A DNA stretch of 12,238 bases from Chloroflexota bacterium (GTDB lineage: Bacteria; Chloroflexota; Dormibacteria; CF-121): positions 1-12,238 of the forward strand of contig VBGO01000140.1 in the NCBI GenBank assembly GCA_005882525.1, in the 5' to 3' direction. Positions 1 to 5,032 of this stretch are shown here, piece after piece (position 1 is the first letter of the stretch; every line of letters starts with the position of its first letter). The position numbers and the translations under genes are program-made. A model generated the notes under the pieces. It saw nothing but the letters and a program-made list of their open reading frames with translations, was not told the origin of the DNA and made no database searches.

Positions 1-470
1 AGCTGCTTCACCAGCTGCTGGCTGATCGTGCTGCCACCCTGCTTGACACCGCGCTGCGAGTAGTCGGCCAGCGCGGCCCGCAGCACCGCGCCCGGGTCGA
101 CCCCGCTATTCGAGTAGAAGGTATGGTCCTCGACCGCGATGGTGGCGTTGATGACGTTGGGCGAGATGTAGCTGAGGGGCACCACGATCCGGTGGTCACC
201 CTGGTCGCCGACGTCGGCCAGCAGGTTACCTCGGCGGTCGAAAATCAGCATGTCCTGCGGGAGCCCGCTGGATGAAATCCCGGTTACCACGGGGAGGTCG
301 CCAACCGTCTGGGCCGCCACCGCGGGGACCGTCAGCAGCGGCAGCGTGACCACGACGATGATGGCGATGATCATGTTCCGCTGGAAATTGGCCCGGCGCC
401 GCCGGTGCCATTCTCTGAGGTGATATTCCGTGTGCCGGTACGGGTGCCGGCGTCCGTAGCAGCGTCTCAC
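1..470 (-). CDS. Class A penicillin-binding protein (GT51 peptidoglycan glycosyltransferase), partial, N-terminal 156 residues
   Basis: Membrane-bound enzyme that polymerises lipid II into glycan strands outside the membrane; class A members also carry a transpeptidase domain, which here would lie beyond the left edge of the window. Seen in the translation: a long Arg/His-rich cytoplasmic tail (about residues 1-32), one membrane segment (about 33-52, MIIAIIVVVTLPLL), the usual strand IFDRRGNLLADVG (76-88), GT51 motif I EDHTFYSNSGVDP with catalytic Glu114, and motif II GGSTISQQ (145-152). The motif I His of EDxxFxxHxG is Asn here. The GTG start is chosen because GGAG lies 5 nt upstream (476-479) and because it overlaps the TGA of the preceding small membrane protein gene as GTGA. 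An internal ATG at 374-372 is a weaker alternative because it would remove the whole basic tail. The frame stays open to base 1. Family is certain; whether a transpeptidase domain follows is inferred. Confidence 0.9.
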   Translation of the reverse strand, partial: MRRCYGRRHPYRHTEYHLREWHRRRRANFQRNMIIAIIVVVTLPLLTVPAVAAQTVGDLPVVTGISSSGLPQDMLIFDRRGNLLADVGDQGDHRIVVPLSYISPNVINATIAVEDHTFYSNSGVDPGAVLRAALADYSQRGVKQGGSTISQQLVKQ

Positions 471-652
471 GGAGTCTCCAGCAGACCGTAGAACCCGGCG
501 GCGACCAGCCAGCCGAGCGCCAGGAACAGGAGACTCCACGCCCCGATGCCGGCAACCCACTGGACGGCCGCCCGGGTGGTCCGCCGCCGGTTACGGCGCT
601 CGAGTCGATGGCCGTGACCGACGGCTGAACGCTGTGCCCCCGCGATCGCCAT
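467..652 (-). CDS. Small single-span membrane protein (61 aa) translationally coupled to the penicillin-binding protein
   Basis: Not recognised as a named family. The N-terminal half is strongly basic (HRLERRNRRRTTR at about 15-27), followed by one hydrophobic segment at about residues 33-57 (WVAGIGAWSLLFLALGWLV), and the protein ends four residues later. The positive-inside rule predicts the N-terminus in the cytoplasm and almost nothing outside. An AGGG (661-664) sits 8 nt before the ATG. Its TGA overlaps the GTG of the penicillin-binding protein by 4 nt, so translation of the two is probably coupled and the first gene of the operon is this one. The arrangement suggests an accessory or adaptor of cell-wall synthesis, but no sequence motif supports a specific role. 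The ORF could in principle be a leader serving only to couple translation, although its clean membrane segment argues for a real protein. Confidence 0.7.
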   Translation of the reverse strand: MAIAGAQRSAVGHGHRLERRNRRRTTRAAVQWVAGIGAWSLLFLALGWLVAAGFYGLLETP

Positions 653-699
653 GCTGCTTTCCCTGCCCTGACGTGTATTGGATTGGTCGCTGCGTTACC

Positions 700-728
700 A
701 GAATGTCACGCAGGGTTGGGTGTGTCAA
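700..728 (-). promoter_or_regulatory. Sigma-70-like promoter for the small membrane protein / penicillin-binding protein operon
   Basis: A perfect -35 hexamer TTGACA (723-728) is followed after exactly 17 nt by CATTCT (700-705), which matches TATAAT at three positions and is preceded by TGA, giving an extended -10 TGN. Transcription would start near 693, leaving a leader of about 40 nt before the ATG at 652. It lies in the 109-nt gap after pgl, the only sizeable gap on this side of the operon. The rest of the gap holds a weak 6-bp hairpin (744-758) and no convincing terminator. Confidence 0.55.
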
Positions 729-761
729 GAAACAAGTTACGTGATAGTCGCGGACTACGGT

Positions 762-1463
762 CTAGCCGCCGAAGGCCTCCTGGTCGACGATGAACAGCAG
801 CTCGCCGTCAACGGGCTCGACCTGGCTGGCGGGCAGCGCCGGATCGCGCCGCAGCACCCGCGCCAGCGCGTCGCGTTTCGAGGCTCCCTGGACCATGAAC
901 AGCACCGCCCGGGCCGCGTTCAGCACCGGAAGCGTCAGCGTCAGGCGGTCAGGCGGAGGCTTGGGCGCGTCGTGGATGGCACGAACCACCGCCCGCCGCT
1001 CGTTGAGCGCGTCGCTCCCCGGGAAGAGTGACGCCGTGTGGCCGTCTTCGCCGAGCCCCAGGTGAATCACGTCAAAGCAAGGCCATCCTCGATCGTCCGG
1101 GGGAATCCGACGGAGGGCCGGGGTTGGATCGCCCACGAGCGGAAAGACCTGGTCGGCGGGGATCGGGACGTGGTCCAGCAGGGCCGCCTTCGCCATCGCA
1201 TAGTTGCTGGCCGGGTCGTCGAGCGGCACCTGCCGTTCGTCGGACCAGTAGACGAAGACCGACCGCCACCGGACGCCGTCCTGATACGGCGGCCGCGCCA
1301 GGCGTTGGTAACAGCGCCGGGGCGTCTCGCCCCCGGCCAGCGCCAGGTGGCAGGCGCCCCGCTGGGCCACGGCGGCGGCGATGCGCTCCGCGGTCCAGGA
1401 GGCGGCCGCCTCGGCCAGCTCGGCCGGTCCCCTGACGACCAGCGGGCTGACCGGCGCGGTCAT
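762..1463 (-). CDS. pgl: 6-phosphogluconolactonase (DevB/SOL type)
   Basis: Hydrolyses 6-phosphogluconolactone, the product of Zwf, to 6-phosphogluconate in the cytoplasm. At 233 residues the protein has the normal length for the SOL/DevB type. Visible signatures are the sugar-phosphate loop LALAGGETPRRCY (40-52), SDER (74-77) and the catalytic block HLGLGEDGHTASLFPG (134-149) with His142, plus RLTLTLPVLNAAR (173-185). The start at 1463 is preferred over an in-frame ATG at 1571. The extra 36 residues would overlap opcA and are poorly coding (GC-poor third positions), and homologues begin near this Met. The ATG overlaps the TGA of the 23-codon ORF as ATGA, and only a weak purine stretch (AAAGAGAAA) precedes it. 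Translation is therefore probably coupled to the upstream gene. It is the last gene of the pentose phosphate operon; its TAG at 762-764 is followed by no strong terminator. Confidence 0.93.
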   Translation of the reverse strand: MTAPVSPLVVRGPAELAEAAASWTAERIAAAVAQRGACHLALAGGETPRRCYQRLARPPYQDGVRWRSVFVYWSDERQVPLDDPASNYAMAKAALLDHVPIPADQVFPLVGDPTPALRRIPPDDRGWPCFDVIHLGLGEDGHTASLFPGSDALNERRAVVRAIHDAPKPPPDRLTLTLPVLNAARAVLFMVQGASKRDALARVLRRDPALPASQVEPVDGELLFIVDQEAFGG

Positions 1464-1531
1464 CGACGTTTCTCTTTCTTGTTCTTGAAGGCCGCCCGCG
1501 CCGACCTGATCTCTTTCCAGGTGTTGTTCAC
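1460..1531 (-). CDS. Candidate 23-residue small protein between opcA and pgl
   Basis: Unrecognised. The frame begins with GTG at 1531, which overlaps the opcA TGA (GTGA), and ends with TGA at 1460-1462, which overlaps the pgl ATG (ATGA). It therefore fills the gap between the two genes exactly, with a 4-nt overlap at each end. The peptide begins VNNTWKEIRSARAAF and ends KNKKEKRR: a small, very basic product with nine Lys/Arg in the last twelve-odd residues and one Trp, likely helical. By hand count, 18 of the 23 sense codons end in G or C, against 10 of 23 in the pgl frame over the same bases. This matches the coding bias of the neighbours. No Shine-Dalgarno sequence precedes the GTG, so translation would depend on reinitiation after OpcA. 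It could be a real microprotein, perhaps binding Zwf/OpcA or RNA, or a coupling device whose peptide is unimportant. Confidence 0.5.
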   Translation of the reverse strand: MNNTWKEIRSARAAFKNKKEKRR

Positions 1532-2583
1532 CGAAGGGCAGCGTCGAGGGCGTCCTCGAACAGGACGTCATGGCCCGGGAGGGTCAGTTCGATTCCCAGC
1601 AGCTCCTCAGTCGCGCGCGACTCCAAACGGACGGTTCGCTCGGCAAGGTCCTGATCGCCGAGCCGGATCTGCGTCGACAGGCGGCCGCCCCGAAGCCGGC
1701 TCATGCTGAAACGGGCGGGGCCCTCCTCACCGCCGGTGTAGATGAGAAAGCGATGGACCCCGTGCTCGAGCGAATCGTCCGGCCGAAATTCGAGCGGCAC
1801 GTCGATGCCGACCGTCGCCATCCGGCTCCGGATCCAGCCCCCCAACAGCCGCGCCTGGGCGGTCGACCCGTCACTGCCGTGGAAGATGGAGACCCCATGA
1901 ATATGCGCCAGGCGCGCAAGCATCCCCGGCATGTCGAAGAGCTGCGCCGCCACGTGACGCCAGGCGATCAGCCGTGCCCAGTTGAGGTCCCCGATGGAGG
2001 CCTGGGCCTTGTGCCGGCGGGCAACCTCGAGGAGGCGTTTTAGATCCGCATCGTCGAAGCCCTCGTCGGTATCGACCACGAGACGATCGGCCAGCTCGCA
2101 GAGATCGTCGAACAACGGGTTGTCGAACTGGGGGCGCCCCGGCCACCAGAGAATCACCGGAAGATCGGGAATCAACAGCGGCGTCGCCAGGCTGGCCAGG
2201 TGCCGTGCGGGTTCGCCGTGCGCATGCAAGATCACGCGCTCGGTGCTGACCCGGTGTCCGCTCTCGGTCCGCTCCTGGGCGGAGACCTCGGCCTCCAGCT
2301 TGTCGGCTTCGCGGGTGTGCTGGGCGAGGAGGATCAGCGTCCGGGACGGGTTGGTCACCGAGAGACGGTCGAGCACGCCGGAGACTTCGCCCAACTCGGG
2401 CTCATTGCTCACGACCGCGATCAGGTTGCAAACACTGGCGCGGGCTTCGGCCGCGGCATGCTGGGCGGCCTCGCTCTCCGCGCCGTCCTGGTGCAGACCC
2501 CAGCGGACCTGGTCCAGCTCTTCCTGGATGTCGTGGACGTCGACAAAGGTCCGGGCGCTGAGCTCGGTGTGGTCCTGGCTCAT
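1528..2583 (-). CDS. opcA: OpcA, glucose-6-phosphate dehydrogenase assembly/activator protein
   Basis: OpcA is known in actinobacteria and cyanobacteria as a partner needed for full activity or assembly of glucose-6-phosphate dehydrogenase. It has no catalytic activity of its own. Family features seen in this 351-residue protein are RASVCNLIAVV (48-58), NPSRTLILL (78-86), the signature LLIPDLPVILWWPGRP (136-151), and IGDLNWARLIAWRHVAAQLFD (197-217). The start at 2583 is chosen because its ATG overlaps the zwf TGA (ATGA). An in-frame ATG at 2691 would add 36 residues inside zwf. There are only two Cys (52 and 162) and none near the C-terminus, so a C-terminal disulfide switch as described for cyanobacterial OpcA is not expected. 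The overlap with zwf implies coupled synthesis of the two partners in near-equal amounts. Confidence 0.93.
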   Translation of the reverse strand: MSQDHTELSARTFVDVHDIQEELDQVRWGLHQDGAESEAAQHAAAEARASVCNLIAVVSNEPELGEVSGVLDRLSVTNPSRTLILLAQHTREADKLEAEVSAQERTESGHRVSTERVILHAHGEPARHLASLATPLLIPDLPVILWWPGRPQFDNPLFDDLCELADRLVVDTDEGFDDADLKRLLEVARRHKAQASIGDLNWARLIAWRHVAAQLFDMPGMLARLAHIHGVSIFHGSDGSTAQARLLGGWIRSRMATVGIDVPLEFRPDDSLEHGVHRFLIYTGGEEGPARFSMSRLRGGRLSTQIRLGDQDLAERTVRLESRATEELLGIELTLPGHDVLFEDALDAALR

Positions 2584-4121
2584 GGCCGCCGCCAGCGGCG
2601 CCCATCGTGCTCGATCAGCGCGTCCGCCTCCGGCGGGCCCCACGTGCCGGCGGCGTAATTGGGGAACGCCGGCGGCGGCTGCGACGCCCACCCTGCCTCG
2701 ATCCGGTCGACCAGGCCCCAGGCTCGCTCGACTTCGTCCTCGCGGGCAAACAGTGTGGCGTCGCCGAGCAAGCAGTCGAGCACCAGGCGCTCGTAGGCGT
2801 CGGGAGACTCGACCATGAAGGACGAGCCGTAGAAAAAGTCCATGTTCACAGTGCGCAAACGCATCACCGGCCCGGGAATCTTGGCGGCGATCTTCAGCGA
2901 CGCTCCCTCATGCGGCTGGATGCGCATCACCAGCACGTTGGGCGTCAGCTCCTGCACGGCGGTCTTGGCAAACGGCAGGTGCGGCGGGTTCTTGAACTGG
3001 ATGGCGATCTCGGACGCGCGGCTCGGCAACCGCTTGCCGGTGCGTAAGTAAAACGGCGTGTCGGCCCAGCGCCAGTTGTCGATCTTGAGCCGGACGGCCA
3101 CGAACGTCTCCGTATTGGAGGTCGGCGCGACATTCATCTCCTGGCGGTAGCCGGGCACCTGCTGACCGCCGACCCAGCCGGGACCGTACTGGCCCCGGGC
3201 GACGTCGTTCGAGACGTCAATGGGGTGAATCGACTTGAGCACTTTGACCTTCTCATCGCGCACGCTGTCGGCATCGAAGTTCGGGGGTGCCTCCATCGCG
3301 GCGATGCTGAGGAGCTGCATCAAATGGTTCTGAAAGATATCCCGCAGGGCGCCGGATGTCTCGTAGTACTTTCCGCGGCGTTCGATGCCGATGTCTTCGG
3401 CCACCGTGATCTGCACGTGGTCGACGTAGCGCCGGTTCCAGATGGGCTCGAAGATCCCATTGGCAAAGCGGAACACGAGGACGTTTTGTACGGTCTCTTT
3501 GCCCAGGTAGTGGTCGATGCGATAGATCTGCTGTTCGGTGAAGACGCTGTGGATTGCCTGGTTGAGCGCCTGCGCGCTCTTCAGGTCGTTCCCGAACGGC
3601 TTCTCGATCACGACGCGTTTCCAGCCCTCGCCGGCTTTGGCAATGCCAGACGCGCCGAGCCGGTTGATGATCACGGAAAAGAACTGAGGCGCGGTCGCCA
3701 GGTAGAAGACGCGGTTGCCGTTGGTTCCCCGCTCCCGATCCACCCGCTCCAGCTCCGCGGTCAGCCGGCCGTAGCCCGCCTGGTCGTCGAACGGCATCCG
3801 GACGTAGGAGATCCCGTCGGCCAGGCTCTTCCAGACGGCGCGATCGACTGGCTGGCTCCGGGAGAACTTTTGCACCGCCTGCTCCATGTGGGCGCGGAAC
3901 TCGTCTTCCGTCAGCGCCGTGTCGGCGACGCCGATCACGCTGAAGCCGGACGGGAGATAGCGGTTGAGCGCCAGGTTGTAGAGCGCCGGCATCAGCTTGC
4001 GTTCCGTCAGGTCCCCCGACGCGCCGAAGATCACCATCGCCGCCGGGTCCGGGGTGCGCGGCAGGACGAGCCCGTCGCGGAGCACGTTCTGCGTCAGCGT
4101 GGTCGCGGGTGCCTGCGCCAT
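2580..4121 (-). CDS. zwf: Glucose-6-phosphate 1-dehydrogenase
   Basis: Oxidises glucose-6-phosphate to 6-phosphogluconolactone, the entry step of the oxidative pentose phosphate pathway. The 513-residue length is typical. Motifs in order are the Rossmann loop GASGDLTERKL (33-43), EKPFGNDL (173-180), the substrate-site signature RIDHYLGKE (201-209), and FQNHLMQLL with the catalytic-type His266. At the end of the second strand the sequence reads GVADTAL with Asp67, where the Leuconostoc mesenteroides enzyme has GTARQAL and its Arg46 contacts the NADP+ 2'-phosphate. Loss of the Arg and gain of an acid predict NAD+ preference. The ATG lies 3 nt after the gnd TAA, with GGA about 8 nt upstream inside the end of gnd. 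The TGA overlaps the opcA start. Identity is certain; the cofactor is inferred. Confidence 0.97.
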   Translation of the reverse strand: MAQAPATTLTQNVLRDGLVLPRTPDPAAMVIFGASGDLTERKLMPALYNLALNRYLPSGFSVIGVADTALTEDEFRAHMEQAVQKFSRSQPVDRAVWKSLADGISYVRMPFDDQAGYGRLTAELERVDRERGTNGNRVFYLATAPQFFSVIINRLGASGIAKAGEGWKRVVIEKPFGNDLKSAQALNQAIHSVFTEQQIYRIDHYLGKETVQNVLVFRFANGIFEPIWNRRYVDHVQITVAEDIGIERRGKYYETSGALRDIFQNHLMQLLSIAAMEAPPNFDADSVRDEKVKVLKSIHPIDVSNDVARGQYGPGWVGGQQVPGYRQEMNVAPTSNTETFVAVRLKIDNWRWADTPFYLRTGKRLPSRASEIAIQFKNPPHLPFAKTAVQELTPNVLVMRIQPHEGASLKIAAKIPGPVMRLRTVNMDFFYGSSFMVESPDAYERLVLDCLLGDATLFAREDEVERAWGLVDRIEAGWASQPPPAFPNYAAGTWGPPEADALIEHDGRRWRRP

Positions 4122-4124
4122 GCC

Positions 4125-5021
4125 TTATTCCGTCCGGACGGGATGTCCCCCGAATTCGTTGCGCAGCGCCGCCAGCACCTTGGCGCTGAACGAATCATCC
4201 TGCCGTGAGCGGAACCGCATGAAGAGGCTCATCGCCAGCGCGGGCGCGGGCACGGCGTGGTCGATCGCCTCTTGCAGCGTCCAGCGGCCCTCGCCCGAAT
4301 CTTCGACATAGCCCTTGATGTGGGCCAGCTCGGGATCGCGCTCGAAAGCGGCCTGGGCCAACTCGAGCAGCCAGGAACGGATCACGCTCCCGTGATTCCA
4401 CAGCCGCGACAGCTGCACGAGGTCGAACGCAAACGGCGAAGCCTTGAGGATTTCGAAGCCTTCCGCGTAGGCCTGCAGCATCGAGTATTCGATCCCGTTG
4501 TGCACCATCTTGGAGTAGTGCCCGGCACCCGAGGGGCCAACGTACGCGTAACCATCGGGCTGGGCGAGCGTCTGAAAAATCGGCTCGACCTGTTTGAAGA
4601 CAGCGTGGTTGCCGCCCACCATCAGGTTGAAGCCCACCTTCAGGCCCCAGATGCCCCCGCTGACGCCGACATCGAGAAACTCGATCTGCTGGCTGCGCAG
4701 TTCCTCGGCCCGGCGGATGGAATCGTTGTAATTCGAGTTGCCGCCGTCGATGATCACGTCCCCGGGCGAGAGCGTGGCGGACAAGCGCTGGATGGTGTCG
4801 TCCACCGGCGGGCCGGCCGGGATCATCAACCAGAAGATGCGCGGCGCCTTCAGCTTCTGGCCGAGGTCTTCCAGGCTGCTGGTCGCCGTCGCGCCCTTGC
4901 CGGCGAGCGCGCGGACGGCGTCGGCAGCGCGGTCATACACCATCACCTGGTGGCTGCCTTGCAGCAGCCGCACGGTCAAGCCCGACCCCATCCGGCCGAG
5001 CCCGATGATTCCAACTTGCAT
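4125..5021 (-). CDS. gnd: 6-phosphogluconate dehydrogenase, decarboxylating, short (about 300 aa) type
   Basis: Converts 6-phosphogluconate to ribulose-5-phosphate and CO2. At 298 residues it belongs to the short class that lacks the C-terminal extension of the approximately 470-residue enzymes. Seen are the nucleotide loop GLGRMG (7-12), GGNSNYNDS (93-101), the substrate site DVGVSGGIWGLKVGFNLMVGG (117-137), and the catalytic segment GHYSKMVHNGIEYSMLQAYAEG with Lys171, Asn175 and Glu178. After the second Rossmann strand it reads VMVYDRAAD (Asp30), where NADP+ enzymes usually have an NRT-like sequence. This points to NAD+, as known for several short-type relatives. The start ATG is 11 nt after the tal-pgi stop, with AGG about 8 nt upstream. 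Its neighbours zwf and tal-pgi confirm the pathway role. Confidence 0.95.
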   Translation of the reverse strand: MQVGIIGLGRMGSGLTVRLLQGSHQVMVYDRAADAVRALAGKGATATSSLEDLGQKLKAPRIFWLMIPAGPPVDDTIQRLSATLSPGDVIIDGGNSNYNDSIRRAEELRSQQIEFLDVGVSGGIWGLKVGFNLMVGGNHAVFKQVEPIFQTLAQPDGYAYVGPSGAGHYSKMVHNGIEYSMLQAYAEGFEILKASPFAFDLVQLSRLWNHGSVIRSWLLELAQAAFERDPELAHIKGYVEDSGEGRWTLQEAIDHAVPAPALAMSLFMRFRSRQDDSFSAKVLAALRNEFGGHPVRTE

Positions 5022-5032
5022 CAGAAACGCCT

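Noticed and set aside
744..758. Small hairpin after pgl (GTAGTC CGC GACTAT on the minus strand) as a terminator
   Set aside because: Six pairs including a G:U and no clean U-tract; too weak to call.
1520..1545. Programmed -1 frameshift extending OpcA into the 23-codon frame
   Set aside because: The GTG frame is -1 relative to opcA, but the bases before the stop (CTT CGG TGA) are not a slippery sequence and no strong stem follows; reinitiation at GTGA is simpler.
1464..1571. Upstream in-frame start adding 36 residues to Pgl
   Set aside because: The extension overlaps opcA, its frame has GC-poor third positions where it leaves opcA, and the family N-terminus fits the Met at 1463.
2584..2691. 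Upstream in-frame start adding 36 residues to OpcA
   Set aside because: It would lie wholly inside zwf, its residues are low-complexity Ala/Arg/Gly, and the ATGA overlap at 2583 is a better start.
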